Shown: positions 1-11,425, numbered from the stretch's first letter. The stretch: 64,000 nucleotides of DNA from Prostheceraeus crozeri (GCA_907163375.1 CAJQUW010010320.1:186001-250000); one strand, 5' to 3'. Notes: generated by a model not told the origin, from the letters alone. Program-made: numbers and translations.

Positions 1-910
1 ATTCCTTCAACATGCCCCGATCGTCACAATTCCTTCAGATTCGAAGAATTCATTGCGCAAAAGTTTTCTCGACAATGTTGAGCCCTCCGATCATTATTAG
101 AAAAAAATAGCGTGCGCACGAAAAGACGTTCACAAACTTCTCTTTAGAACTTGACATCGACTGTGGCTCTTTGTTGTGTGATGCGGTTGATAACAGTCAC
201 TGAAGCTTCGCACAATTTGGCGTGTTTAATATAGAACTGGCTGCTTATTGTTCGATTGCTATGGTAATATGTCAGGAGATTGTGCCATTTTATTAACGTT
301 ACATGTTCCTATGTTTCCTTTCTAGTCAAACAGAAGAAGAGAAGACCGGTCTAATTCTGTGGGTATAACTATTAACATCGAATTATTCATACACACCTGG
401 TTGAATACATTTATAGGCTAGATACATAAGCTATGATTTAGTAATTTTAAGAAACTCTAAATTCTTTAGGCTACCTGAGAATTGTGAGTGTATTGGAAAT
501 GAAATTTTGACATAGTAAAATATAATGAGGAAACCCCGAAAAATGAACAATTGTGTATCGGTAATTTACCACACTTCAAACACTACATACTACTTCTCTG
601 TTTTGTTCCGTGGAATATCTTGGGTTTCTGCAGGCGGTCTTCGTGGAAATTTATATCAATCTCCTCCTAGTGTGCTTCTAAGTGCCAATCCGTCGTCATT
701 TTGGAATTATTTCGGCGTTCTTCGTCCGTATTTTCGGAATCCTTTCTCCCGTGTGATCACTTATCACTTTTGGCCATTCTGTCGTGTACTGACGGCTTTG
801 TATCTCTGTGTTTGTGTGCGGTCGATTGCGCGTGGATACGTCATTGATTGGAGGGCACGAAGTTTTCTCGTTTCTTAAATCAAGACTGACCAATTTCTAA
901 TAGATCAGCG
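1..910. other. No gene recognised
   Basis: No exon or repeat family could be assigned. An open frame at 525-878 has no recognisable domain and unbalanced composition; it may be part of the 5' region of the LINE that follows, but nothing shows this. Confidence 0.4.
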
Positions 911-915
911 TGTAC

Positions 916-974
916 TGGCATAGCCAAGGGGTACAAGCCGTAGCTTACATCGCCGACGGATCTGCGTTCGAATC
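916..974 (+). promoter_or_regulatory. tRNA-like Pol III A and B boxes upstream of the LINE
   Basis: TGGCATAGCCAAGG at 916-929 fits the A-box pattern and GTTCGAATC at 966-974 is a good B box. They lie 50 nt apart, as in tRNA genes and tRNA-derived SINEs. ORF1 of the LINE opens about 30 nt downstream. This could be a SINE head, a LINE 5' UTR with an internal Pol III promoter, or a decayed tRNA. The boxes are seen; activity is not shown. Confidence 0.4.
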
Positions 975-1004
975 GTACGACAGAAGTTTTGATCTTTTTG
1001 CGTT

Positions 1005-1725
1005 ATGTCTAGAAAGGGAGTCAAAGAGTCTGATGACATTCTCAGTATGTCAGACTCCCAATTGCGGCAGTGTAGTTGTACAAAATCTCAGCTGGTTGAT
1101 GCCTTAATCAAATTGAGAAATAAGCCTACTGATTCTAATTCCAAGGCGGAGATTTTTGAAACTGATGAATTTTCTACGTTACTTATTGAAATGAACAAAA
1201 AGCTCGACATTCTTATTGCTGATAATCAAGCATTGAAAAAGGAGGTCGAGGTGTTAAAGAAAACAGTTGAAATTCAAGGTGCCGTGATTGAAAAGCATGA
1301 ACGTAAAATTCGGAAAAATAATATAATTATCAGAGGAGTTGAAGAGTCTCACGATTTGAACGCTGTTATGGTTCGTACTGCCAACACCATCAATGTGCCC
1401 TTAAACACTGACGAAGACTGTCTCGAGAATTGGTCGACCATCTGGTAACAGAAAACGCCCCATCAGAGTTATTTTCCGAAATAGTTCTAAGAAATGGGAG
1501 ATTTTGAAAGCCTCCAGAATGCTGAGAAGATCCGAAGAGTTCCCCAATGTTTACGTAAACTGCGATCTGACACCTTTTCAACAACATCAAGAAAGATATT
1601 TGAGACAAAGGAGAGATGCTGAAAGTGCAAAACCTCAGAATGAAGGAAAATCTGTTCGTATATACAGAGGCGCTGTTTACATCGATAATATCAAGCTTCA
1701 GGATGACCAAACTCCTTTTCGGTAA
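1005..1725 (+). pseudogene. LINE ORF1 (coiled-coil nucleic-acid-binding protein), one frameshift
   Basis: The first part (1005-1448) encodes a hydrophilic protein with a leucine-heptad coiled coil at about residues 55-100, followed by KIRKNNIIIRGVEE, a motif that opens the RRM-like region of many LINE ORF1 proteins. The frame is lost near 1420 and continues in another frame through IGRPSGNRKRPIRVIFRNS to the stop at 1723-1725, which looks like a single indel. ORF1 proteins of this group coat LINE RNA and act as nucleic-acid chaperones; that role is known from the family, not shown here. The stop lies inside the open ORF2 frame (open from 1707), so the two ORFs overlap by about 19 nt. Confidence 0.65.
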
Positions 1726-4361
1726 TATCTTTTAGCGAATGTCATAATATACTTTCCAGAAAGTTGTATTTACCATCGTTTCTTTTAGCTAATGTTCGAT
1801 CGCTTCTACCTAAAATAGATGATGTTCGTGCCATTGCAAGTTCCATTTCCCCTGATGTTTTACTATTTACTGAGACATGGCTTTTTTCTTCCATTTTGGA
1901 TTCCCTTGTACATGTTCCAGGTTATACGATTGTGCGAAGCGACAGGTCTTCAAGTCATCGTGGGGGAGGAGCTGCAATCTATGTCAACAACAATATATGT
2001 TTTGACCGTTTTTGTCCTTCAATATCTCACGATGATGTCGATGACGTTTGGGTAATTTTTCCGCTGCTGAAAATTAATGTTCTTTGCATTTATGTCATTC
2101 CCAATCGAAATGTGTCTGCCAGTAACGATATTGATAATTATATTGTTGATAATTTTGATATTTTATTGTGCAGCAATCCAGATTTTCATATAGTAATTGG
2201 AGGGGATTTCAATCGTATTCGCTGCTCATTTTCTGATGATTTGGATGTGGTGAATCTTGTAACGACTGCAACTCGTGGTAATGCCATACTCGATTTATTT
2301 TTTGTAAGTGAAGATGTAAATTCACAATATCATATCACTGTTACTGCTCCTGTAGCTTCTTCAGATCATCGTTGCGTTTTAGCTTACCCTGATAATGACA
2401 CTTACTTGAAAGGATGTATAAAAAGACGTGTTTACGATGTACGCGAGTCCAATTTGAATATGTTATTGTCAGAAATGAGTAAAATCAATTGGAGAGACTT
2501 TTATTATTCAAATGAGTCAAGTGAAAACAAGTGTAATATTTTTCATGAGATGTTGTCAGATTTCGTGCATACCTTCATACCGCATTACACTGTTTTCCTA
2601 ACTCCGAAGGATAAACCCTGGATTACGCCATTACTAAAGATGTTCATTCAACGGCGGTGGGATGCCTATCGTCGTCGAGACTTTGATGGCTATAATTACT
2701 GGAAGTTGAAAGTTCAGATTGAAATTACCAAAGCCAAGAAGAATTGGGCTGATGGAGTAAACCACGGTGGCAAAAACCTGTGGAGAGTGGTCAATCATGT
2801 TCGTGGCACAAAATCTATTGATCCTGTCTATCGTCTTTGCACTCAACTAGGAGGCACTCAGAATGCAGTCGAACTGATCAACAATACTTTCAAAGATGTC
2901 TACGCTAATGACAGTGGAAATTCTTTGAATTTTTCAAATCTTGAAGACGATGAGTGGTCGGTAGATTTCTCTTGTTTCGATATAGAACAATGGCTTGACA
3001 GGGTTAAAGCCACAAAAGCGCCTGGGAGTGATTGCATCCCAACTCAAGTCTACAAAGTCCTAGCACCCGTGATAGCTGGCCCACTATGTCACATTTTTCA
3101 TCTGTGTATCAGCGAAAGACATGTACCAACCAGATGGAAATACAGTCATGTATCTCCAATCCCCAAACATGGCTGCTTCGATCTAGAGCATATTCGACCG
3201 ATTTCGTTATTACCCCTGCCCGCAAAGCTCTTAGAATATCTTGTTCTTCAAAGTGGTGTTAAAAATGCTCATATTCATCATTTCGGCAGTAATCAATTCG
3301 GTGGCCGTCCGGGTTCTTCTACTACGGCGGCATTGTTGAAGTTGATGGACGATACAACACGCCTCCTTGATAGGCATGACATTGGGGGAGTTCAAATCGT
3401 ATCTTACGATTTCAAAAAAGCCTTTGACCAACTCCGACATGACATTGTCATTCAGAAACTGATTGAAATTGACGTACCTTTGGGATTCATTCATCTTATG
3501 CGTAATTATTTATCAGGTCGTAATCAGGCGGTGAGAATTGGTGATTCAATCAGCAAAAAAGTTGAAGTTCCATCCGGTGTGCCACAGGGTTCTTTATTCG
3601 GCCCCTATCTGTACTGTATTGTTGCCGCATCTCTGTCATCGGTCGATTCAAGTTCAACTATCATCAAGTACATTGATGATTTAGCCTACTGTATTCCAGT
3701 TTTTCGTAGAGATAATTTGACTAACTTTATCGGTGAGCATTTACACTTGATCCAATGGTCCACATCTAACGGTCTCACTTTGAACAACGCGAAATCTAAG
3801 AAATTGTTCATCCAAAGATTTAATGATTGCTTTTCTCCCGTGCATTCTGATGTTGAGGACGTTGATACTCTTCGCATTTTGGGTGTTCAGCTGAATAGCC
3901 GCCTCACTTGGGATACTCACATCAACTCAGTGATAAAGGTTGCTAATCAGAGGATGTATGGGATTCGCTTACTCAAGCCTCTCATCTGTTCCAATGAATT
4001 GACTGTTACCTATTACGCATTAATAATCGAATATGCTTCATGCGTTTTTGTTCATTTGCCGTCTTCTCTTGAGTACAAACTGGAACGTTGTCAAAATCGC
4101 TATCACAAATTGATTTGTTCTTTGCCAAGATACTTTCGAACATCGAATTGTGGTTGCAACCGTTTCCCTGACTTAAAACAACGTCGGCTTGAAGCTGCTT
4201 GTAGACTGTTTCATGAAGCGTGTATTGACCAGAAGCATATTTTACACGATCTCATGCCTCAACGTTCTACTCGAACTCATCGCCTCTTACAGCCTTCTGC
4301 TAATACTACAAGACGTTTGAATTCCTTTGTTCCATTTTGTTGTGCGACTGCTTTAAATTGA
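1707..4361 (+). CDS. LINE ORF2: endonuclease and reverse transcriptase
   Basis: An uninterrupted frame of at least 865 residues. The N-terminal third has the APE-type endonuclease blocks: ANVRS, FTETWL, GGDFNR and SSDHR. The reverse transcriptase follows: RPISLLPLPAKLLE, FGGRPGSST, SYDFKKAFDQ (first catalytic Asp), SGVPQGS, and KYIDDLA, which carries the catalytic Asp pair with Ile where most LINEs have YADD. ILGVQLNSRLTWDTHI marks the thumb, and a Cys-containing tail ends at 4361. The enzyme nicks the target and primes cDNA on it. Upstream of the endonuclease the frame is open from 1707 but has no ATG; the conventional start at 1764 is TTG. Either translation depends on reinitiation after ORF1 or the ATG has been lost. 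No RNase H domain is present. Confidence 0.85.
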   Translation, partial: PNSFSVISFSECHNILSRKLYLPSFLLANVRSLLPKIDDVRAIASSISPDVLLFTETWLFSSILDSLVHVPGYTIVRSDRSSSHRGGGAAIYVNNNICFDRFCPSISHDDVDDVWVIFPLLKINVLCIYVIPNRNVSASNDIDNYIVDNFDILLCSNPDFHIVIGGDFNRIRCSFSDDLDVVNLVTTATRGNAILDLFFVSEDVNSQYHITVTAPVASSDHRCVLAYPDNDTYLKGCIKRRVYDVRESNLNMLLSEMSKINWRDFYYSNESSENKCNIFHEMLSDFVHTFIPHYTVFLTPKDKPWITPLLKMFIQRRWDAYRRRDFDGYNYWKLKVQIEITKAKKNWADGVNHGGKNLWRVVNHVRGTKSIDPVYRLCTQLGGTQNAVELINNTFKDVYANDSGNSLNFSNLEDDEWSVDFSCFDIEQWLDRVKATKAPGSDCIPTQVYKVLAPVIAGPLCHIFHLCISERHVPTRWKYSHVSPIPKHGCFDLEHIRPISLLPLPAKLLEYLVLQSGVKNAHIHHFGSNQFGGRPGSSTTAALLKLMDDTTRLLDRHDIGGVQIVSYDFKKAFDQLRHDIVIQKLIEIDVPLGFIHLMRNYLSGRNQAVRIGDSISKKVEVPSGVPQGSLFGPYLYCIVAASLSSVDSSSTIIKYIDDLAYCIPVFRRDNLTNFIGEHLHLIQWSTSNGLTLNNAKSKKLFIQRFNDCFSPVHSDVEDVDTLRILGVQLNSRLTWDTHINSVIKVANQRMYGIRLLKPLICSNELTVTYYALIIEYASCVFVHLPSSLEYKLERCQNRYHKLICSLPRYFRTSNCGCNRFPDLKQRRLEAACRLFHEACIDQKHILHDLMPQRSTRTHRLLQPSANTTRRLNSFVPFCCATALN

Positions 4362-4487
4362 AGAGTTGTGTGATTTTTCTTCTATTTTATTTTTGACTGC
4401 GTGTATTTTTCCTTAATGCAACGATATACTGTAACTTAAATGATTTTCATTTATTGAATAAATTCTATTCCATTCTATTCTATTATA

Positions 4488-5030
4488 AAGTGGCTTCATC
4501 TCGGTAGTATGATACTCGTAATAAGCAAATATTAAAATTTTCAAAAACTACTCAAATAATTTTTTGGACCGCAGGAACGTAATCTCCGCAAAAACCGAAT
4601 CTTTTCACATGAAATTTTTCAGTGTATACAGACACTTTCTGAGTCGACACTCTACCTATATATTCCTACTCTATGTATAGCAGTATATATGATATACATA
4701 CATCGTAGTGCAACGCGCATGTACGCGCGTAGAATGTATGCGTGTTTGGGGTGCTCCGTAATTATGTGTGAATTACGCGTGGCAATGTCACCTACTGTAG
4801 AGGCACAGAAATGAGTTGACAGTCCCTGCAATGACTGAATCTCAGATTTTTTCACCTTCTTTTTATTCACTGCTTCAACATATTCTTTGAGCATTGCTCA
4901 CATTTCTAAACGACGCTCTGCCACAGCAACATTATCCTGATTTTCGTGAGTCTGCACGAACCCTGAATAAATGACTTCTAAACTGTCACCATGCAAAGTT
5001 GATTCATTTCAAGCAATTGTCTCAACTTAC
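4488..5030. other. No gene recognised
   Basis: The minus-strand frame at 4652-4894 is Lys-rich and starts plausibly, but I find no domain and no splice sites linking it in frame to the aminotransferase-like exon upstream of it. Confidence 0.35.
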
Positions 5031-5183
5031 TTCAAAATTCGGTATCAGATAGAATCCGGCTTCTCTACGTACGACAGATACTCCGACATTTGTTAAACGT
5101 CTGCGGACGTATTCAGAGACAGCTCCCAAGATTCTCGATGTAAGGCGCATGTACGCCACGCATCCTTTTCGACCTTCAAGCAG
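5031..5183 (-). pseudogene. Possible exon of a class I/II PLP aminotransferase
   Basis: A 153-bp segment is bounded on the minus strand by a pyrimidine-rich acceptor (GTTTGTTTCAG just before 5183) and a consensus donor GTAAGT just after 5031. It is open for 51 codons in phase 0. The peptide contains YMRLTSRILGAVSEYVRRRL and then REAGFYLIPNFE. Class I/II fold aminotransferases have a C-terminal domain block of a long helix, a short strand, then a G-F-Y/F-L-x-P-D/N-F motif, and this fits. I could not find convincing neighbouring exons on either side: the next downstream candidate near 4968 hits a stop in the required phase. It is either a fragment left by rearrangement or one exon of a gene with distant exons. 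Function is inferred from the motif only. Confidence 0.35.
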
Positions 5184-6052
5184 CTGAAACAAACACAGGA
5201 AACATTAAGGGGATGGAAGATCAACAGAAATCATGGCACTGAAGCAAAGCTGACAAAGCGATCGGATACTACGCAATGCTCCATTACGGCAAGCACAGAA
5301 GCGAGTTGATCACCTGATGCATGCATGCCATATACGCCGAGAAATTCTTGGCAAGCTGCCTACATAGTACCCCCACAGGTGTTTCAGTCAACAAAAGAGA
5401 AAACCTTTGCAACTGTTTTGTTTGTACCACACAAAAACTACTCGTGTTTTCCATTAACTGAGGCAGCAAATTTGTTGATATAATAAGCTTCACGTGAGGA
5501 CAGAATTGTTGCAGTTATTGCTTGTGAATATCTTCTGTCATTTACCGTATCTGTTGTTGTTTATCATGCGTTCGGGACAGCGGATTTGAAGAATTGTGCT
5601 CCCGATGTAACTGATTTTGCGTTTTCCAGAAAAACTGGTGCACTACACATTTCTGGAGATAATGGAGCAATTTTATTCAGTGAAGTTCTGACGGTTCTTG
5701 TAGTTCTGTCGCTCACGGTGAAATGCAGTCTTCATTCGTTTATCTGCCTTTTCAGAAACAAATGGAAATAAAAATACATAGAATCGATATTTCGATTATT
5801 TTTTTCTTTCTTTATTGCTGGCTTTTGATCAGTCAATTATGAGAACCATTGAGTTTTGTTGAAGTTGTCCTCATGATTTTTGTAATACATCTCAACATTT
5901 GAGAAACTTTCTGGTGTTCTCTGTTCTCACATATTCAGCTTTATTGTTTGTGGAAGATGTGAGCGGTAATGTAGATGCCTTAAGATAAAACTCTAAGATA
6001 GGTTCACTTACGGCAGGCATCGTGACACAAAAATCAAGCAGGTTTAAGCGAT
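5184..6052. other. No gene recognised
   Basis: Short frames on both strands (5284-5493 minus, 5586-5771 plus) lack recognisable domains. This may be intronic to the possible aminotransferase gene. Confidence 0.3.
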
Positions 6053-8002
6053 TCTAGGGCGGTTTTTTATTGACCAGAAAAATTACGAATTTTGACTTTA
6101 TTTTCAAGTAAATTTTTACCTAAAATTTTGACTTTAATGTAAAACTTTTACCCAGTCTTTTTACCTAATTCAGTTTTGTTTAACCAAAGAAAACATCATT
6201 TCAGACTCACAAGAAAACGTTACTTGTTTTGATTAAAGAAACACATTTTATTATTGAGCCCACAAATACAAAGTTCTTCACGAACTGAAGGAATGCCTCT
6301 TAAACAACGAGTTAATTGTTACTGGCGTTGTAATTCATTATTGCATAGTATTCAATGTTTTAGGGAGAAAAGTTTCTGTTAAAACGCAGGAGACTTTTCA
6401 ACTGGGAAAAGCTTCGTTCGATCGCAGCTGTGGTTGATTGTACACACAACAGAAGATTGTATTCAGTTGGTGAAATATCGTCACGTGCCAAGTTAACAAT
6501 CTCCATGATATCATTCTTAGATAAACACAAGTTTATATATGATCTGATTTCATAGGGATCAATTCTGAAATCCAGACTGTTTACGTCCTGTATTACCTGA
6601 CGAATGTTATCGTTGGTTCCTTCGCATCGCTCCATTAGATGATGCAGAGGTCTATACGTTGCCACATCCACGAGTTAGTCAACAATTACTGTGCTGGAAA
6701 CTGCAGATTTTGCACGACTTACAAGTAATCCATCATCCTCGAAACCCAACACAATTTGTTTGACGTCGGAAAAGTGTTCTGCATACCAAAACGCCGCGTA
6801 TAACCATGTTCCCCACCTGGTTACGACCGGCTTTGGTGGACTTCCAATCGATGCAAAAAGAAGACGGCGATCACCATTTTTAACAGTGGCAGCCTTGATT
6901 TAGGAAATCAAACTGTCGACAGCCTCATACTTCGACTTCACAAGCAATGCACAGTTGTGCAACAGGTGCGCCATACACGTTACATGAAATAATGATGGAT
7001 ACATAGACTTCAAAGTTTTGCCCGCAAGAGTCATATAGCGAGCTGCATCAGATAGCAGTAAAAGGAAATTATTGCGATGAACATTTGAATCTTTAACATC
7101 ATCAATAGCATGGCATACTGTTTGATGATTGATGTTTTCTTCTTGTTGTCTACAGTCATATACTAGATAAGTAACTTGAGGCTTTTCTAGAATTCCGACA
7201 AGAATATTCATAACTTCCGACCAGAAATTCCCGTTTCGTCCACCATTATAAATATTTTTTCTCCTTTCACATATCGGAACAATTTCTGTTGTTCTAACTG
7301 AAAGAGTTTTGGCACATGTTGCCGACATGATGACTCAGATGGGCAATGATGACCCATAAAATCAAATAAATCTCTTATCGCTTGGTGCTCCAATTTATGT
7401 AAAGGAATGTCAGCGGCTAAAAACGCTGTTGTTACATGCCTAGGCAGATCAGGTTTGAAGTTCAAGAAGGTCTAACTTTCATGCTTTGATGAGGTGGGTA
7501 CTGATGATGAAGAGGCAATTCTTTGTAGCTTCGTCGCATGTTTGGCACTTTTACGCTGATTGTCAATCACAAACTGTTTCGCGTATTTCACCGGGCATTC
7601 ACAAAGCACACAGAAAAGTTCATTCCTTGGTGCTACTTTAAATTCTTGAGGATATTGGCAAGTAATTCTTTTGCACTTGGATGCATCACTTTCAGCTGTC
7701 TTGGGCATTTCGAACAATCGAAGATAGTCAGTGTCCGTTAACAAAGAGATGTAGTTATGTGCGTTGAAATCCTTGCGAGAATATTCGGTGTCCCAATAGT
7801 TTAGCTTTTTGTTTTGATTGAAAAGAGTTCGGGAAACCCAGATCTAAAAATAGCGCTTAGGAAGACCAGATTCCTGAAAAATTTACTGTCTTATGTAGAC
7901 TTTTGACCTTATTTTTACTCTATTGACTATATTGACTTCATTTGTTTACTTTGACCGTATTTTTACTTTATTGACTTTTTGACTTTCTTGACCGCCCTAG
8001 AA
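6053..8002 (-). mobile_element. Decayed hAT DNA transposon
   Basis: The ends are inverted repeats: TTCTAGGGCGGT at 6053 and its complement ending at 8002. Both subterminal regions are rich in TTGACTTTATTTTTAC-like words, as in hAT elements where subterminal repeats bind transposase. The inside encodes a broken hAT transposase on the minus strand. No matching 8-bp target duplication flanks the ends as I place them, so either the ends have mutated or the boundary is off by a few bases. Confidence 0.75.
6360..7744 (-). pseudogene. hAT transposase, broken
   Basis: Four pieces in different frames follow in order on the minus strand. 7744-7472 has a BED/CGGBP1-like finger (FCVLCECP, then a His-rich stretch). 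7465-7208 has FIMVDETG, in the catalytic core. 7328-6900 has the DUF659-like block LSDAARYM and FHVTCMAHLLHNCALLVKSK. 6671-6360 has the C-terminal hAT dimerisation motif STTAAIERSFSQLKSLL. The protein would cut and paste the element by a DDE mechanism in an RNase H fold. At least three frame changes and a gap of about 230 bp between the last two pieces make it non-functional. It belongs with the CGGBP1-related hATs. Confidence 0.75.
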
Positions 8003-11000
8003 CTAATAACTCTGCTTTAAGTATTATTTTTTGGCCTCCTTGAAATGTGAATTTCCGCCAGGACCACGTTCGCCCCTTCTCAACCCTGTTTGGAAATAAG
8101 TCGCGAACTTTGGAAATAAGTCACAGGTTCGAATGTTTCACTACATGGATGGCTTGGATGTGTAAGTAAACCATCTTACGGTGCGTTATTGATTTCAGCT
8201 AATGGAGAATTCAGATTCATCGGACTTTCTGCTTTAACGGCGTGTTGTCCACCCTGGGAAAATGTGTTGTCGATTAATTTGTGCTGTTGCAAATTATTGG
8301 AATGACAAAATATGAAAATAGTTTAAATTAATTATCACCTTTTTTCATCTTGTAATAAAAGCTCATTCCTGTATCATATACCTTTCAATTATATTAAATT
8401 CTATATGGTCTAATCCTTCTCTATTATGTGTCAAAGTAATTTTTTGTGCGATTCTTTGTCACTGCCTCTGAATGTTTTGGTCTTAGCAGCATTAAATTTT
8501 TCTGCTGTCAATCCTTGAAGCATTTCGCAGCAGGATGACAACGATCAAAAGCTTTCAAAACGCAATTAATTGCAATTCCAGCGCAATTTGGTCAACCAGT
8601 GAAGTCTTAACGTTAAGTTTACGAAAATATATTTTGTTCATCAATAGACGTTACAATGCCATAAAAAAGTAGCCATTTGCAACGTTAAGCTAGCCTTTTC
8701 TTTAACGCTAAACTAACCATAATTGGCAACGAATTAAAATTAATGCTTCGAAAAACTAACCAAACATCAGGACTAGGGTGCCTGGTCATTGCAAGATGTG
8801 ATAGGATGGCTGTGCCGTACTGATGAAGGGAGATAACCCAGAAACATGTTTACGGCTCCCGTGATCGTTATAGAGCTCTACATGGTTAATGTTTTACATC
8901 ACTTACAGTTTGTCTGCCTTTTACTATCTGAATTCGCTTATATTGTATTTTTGTTGGTTTCAGACATGAAAATTTAGGGGCAGAATATCCTAATGAACCT
9001 CATCTACGATAGTTTTGAATACTATTGGGTATGATTGTTATTTTCCATTGTATTCAAGATTTTAACTTGTTTGAGGTACAATCAACCTGAATCCTGATGT
9101 CTACATTTACAAAATTGACCTTCAAAGGACTCAATCGAGGTAAGTTTCATCATCTGAGTAGTTGTCATCGCTTATTAGATAAAGACAAGCCAACGCAGAT
9201 CTCGTGGACTGGATTCGGTCATCACATTGATCCGCTACATACGGTCAGTGCAATACGGGCAGAAGTTAGCCATCATAAATCGACCCGCTACATACGGTCA
9301 ATACAGTATACTATGGGCCGAAGTCGACCAGCCAAACCCGGCCCGACTTACGGCCGCCCGGAGACGTCGCGTTCGGACCGAAATTGTTAGGCCGACTTCA
9401 GCCCAGACTTTGACCGACTTTCCGTTTGCACAAGGTAATCTCAGGTCTTCACTCTACCAATTCCGAATCTCAGGACATTGCAATTTGTAAGTGCAAAAAT
9501 CAGTAATTCGCTACTCTGTTACTCTCAACGTTGCTGTTGTCAATTTGTGCAAAAAGCGAAATAATCTTCAAGTCGACTTGTCAATTGTGATATTGCAAGT
9601 GAATCGATGTTTGGCAATTCCGACTCTTTGCTATTCCCACATCCCGGTATCCCATGTTATTAACATACGTGATTGTCATAGCATATTTACTATTCTACTC
9701 AATCCTGGAATACCATGACCGAGATTTTCCGGGATTGCGGAATATCTACCCTGTACATATGACTAGAAAACATAAAGGGCGCAAGCACAGTCACACATGC
9801 AAGCATGCTAAACATGTAGGCTGAAATATTGAATTAGCAAGTCAAATGAAGATATCGAACAGTATTCGAAAATCTATTTGATTTCCACTAGCGAAGCAGT
9901 AAAACATCTGTAAATTACTACCAAACTAACAGCTACATTAATAAATTAATCCTGGAATTTCGGGAGTTGCACAACCCGACGGAATCCCGGGATTCAGATT
10001 TTCTGGGATTTTGGAATCCATAGGTATCTGAGATCGACGTTTCTGGCAGGATTTCGCTGATTCAAGAGATAATCAAGCCGTGAGTGGTACCACAGAGATT
10101 TTTCAATATTCAAGGCATGCCAAAAATTCAGTGACACCAGCCTACAAAGAATCCAAACTGTCATCCGTTCCCAAGGTGGCTATGCTGCCTAAAGATACGT
10201 TTTGTAATTTTATCGAAATATGTTGCGTGTTGAAATTTATTGTTTTTCATTCATGAGTGTGATGATGCTCGGAAAGTAAACGGAAATTCTAACTTATATT
10301 TAATGAAATTCAAATGACATTAAAATGTTTATAAAAAACTAAATTTACTGGAACGTTAGCAATAATATGAAACGCAATGCATAGCATCCAACTCTATTCA
10401 GCAATATTCCTTTGCAATCTCTATGTCAAAATTGTCAAATAGTGGCTTTTGATGGTATTATATCTTTCTCTATGATATGTCCGCCTGTTCATTTTTATTC
10501 TTTTTGTTTTCCCTGTTACTTGAAACTGAATTTTTGTCTGACCTTGATTGTCATCACATTTGATAATTCCCCGCTATTCCTATTACTGGGGTGTACAAGA
10601 AATTGACGTTATTAATATTATAATTACATTCCTCTGTATAAATGATAAATACAAAATAGAAAATGATATGAAAAAGCATAGTAAATCTTCATGAAAAATT
10701 ATTCTACCTCATGAGAGAGCTTGTTCTATCAAGCCAAACATTTAAGAAAGTTTTTCATCATTCTAAACAATGATGGACTTTGTAATCACATAATTTACAT
10801 ATTTTGACTTTAGTTTTGTAATGTTCAGACAATATGATATCCATACAAGAAGCTTCAAATGATGAAAATAGCTTCTGTCCAAACGAGTTCTAAATTTATG
10901 TCAAGCCACGCTAAAAATGCAAAATTTTACTCATGTGCATTTTCATCAAAAAAGATTGCATTAATAATTTCGGTCAACGTTTCCAACATTCGAGTTTTAA

Positions 11001-11100
11001 ATTTCAGACGTTTTATCCATGCTCAAAGTTGCAAATAGTAGAAGAAAAAGTTTCGGTTTAGTAACAATGGAATGAAATGAAATAAGTGATAGATCAAATT
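8003..11100. other. Long stretch without recognisable genes
   Basis: AT-rich noncoding DNA. Small local duplications are visible: GGAAATAAGTC twice at about 8090-8125, CGCTACATACGGTCA twice at about 9230-9300, and degenerate TTCCGGGATT-like words at 9690-10020. Frames at 9097-9490, 9491-9718 and 10412-10606 show no domain. I see no tRNA, splice-bounded exon or transposase motif. Confidence 0.45.
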
Positions 11101-11117
11101 GCCATGCAAAAGACATG

Positions 11118-11185
11118 CGGCTGGCAGGATTCCAACCTACGACCCGACGTTAACTAGACCTGTGCTCCACAAACTGAGAAACGAG
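11118..11185 (-). repeat. tRNA-derived SINE head
   Basis: On the minus strand, TTTCTCAGTTTGTGGAG (about 11181-11165) resembles an A box and GGTTGGAATCC (11137-11127) a B box with one mismatch. The order and spacing are tRNA-like, but the arms do not pair well enough for a working tRNA. A degraded SINE is the simplest reading. Confidence 0.45.
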
Positions 11186-11256
11186 CTGCTTACATGCAAC
11201 TGTGTCAATTGGCAGGATCAACCCCTCACCACCTCACATCAGTTGTCACAGGAATT

Positions 11257-11425
11257 ATGATCAATGAATAGATATCTCGTCACAATTGTGACTTGCAATC
11301 ATGATCAATGAATAGATATCTCGTCACAATTGTGACTTGCAATCATGATCAGTGAATAGATATCTCGTCACAATTGTGACTTGCAATCATGATCAGTGAA
11401 TAGATATCTCGTCACAATTATGACT
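11257..11425. repeat. 44-bp tandem repeat with a perfect palindrome in each unit
   Basis: Four head-to-tail copies of a 44-bp unit. Copies 1 to 3 contain the 14-bp palindrome GTCACAATTGTGAC; copy 4 is altered there. Copies differ by single bases such as ATGATCAATG against ATGATCAGTG. Confidence 0.9.

Larger units (their letters stand above)
880..4487 (+). mobile_element. Nearly complete CR1/L2-like LINE
   Basis: A non-LTR retrotransposon with a coiled-coil ORF1, an apurinic-type endonuclease plus reverse transcriptase ORF2, and a 3' end made of short TTCTA-type repeats (about 4462-4486) instead of a poly-A tail. Such microsatellite tails are typical of the CR1/L2 group. The 5' boundary is uncertain: I place it near 880 only because the tRNA-like boxes and ORF1 follow. 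No target-site duplication was identified. ORF2 is uninterrupted over 865 codons, so the copy is young compared with the other LINE pieces in the window. Confidence 0.75.

Noticed and set aside
525-878. Open frame of 117 codons as a gene
   Set aside because: No domain, no splice context and unlikely composition; the antisense frame in the same place is equally long.
6045-8010. An 8-bp target duplication around the first hAT
   Set aside because: The flanking octamers do not match in any of the boundary placements I tried.
9097-9718. Overlapping frames of 75-97 codons
   Set aside because: They arise from a local duplication (CGCTACATACGGTCA) and lack any protein motif.
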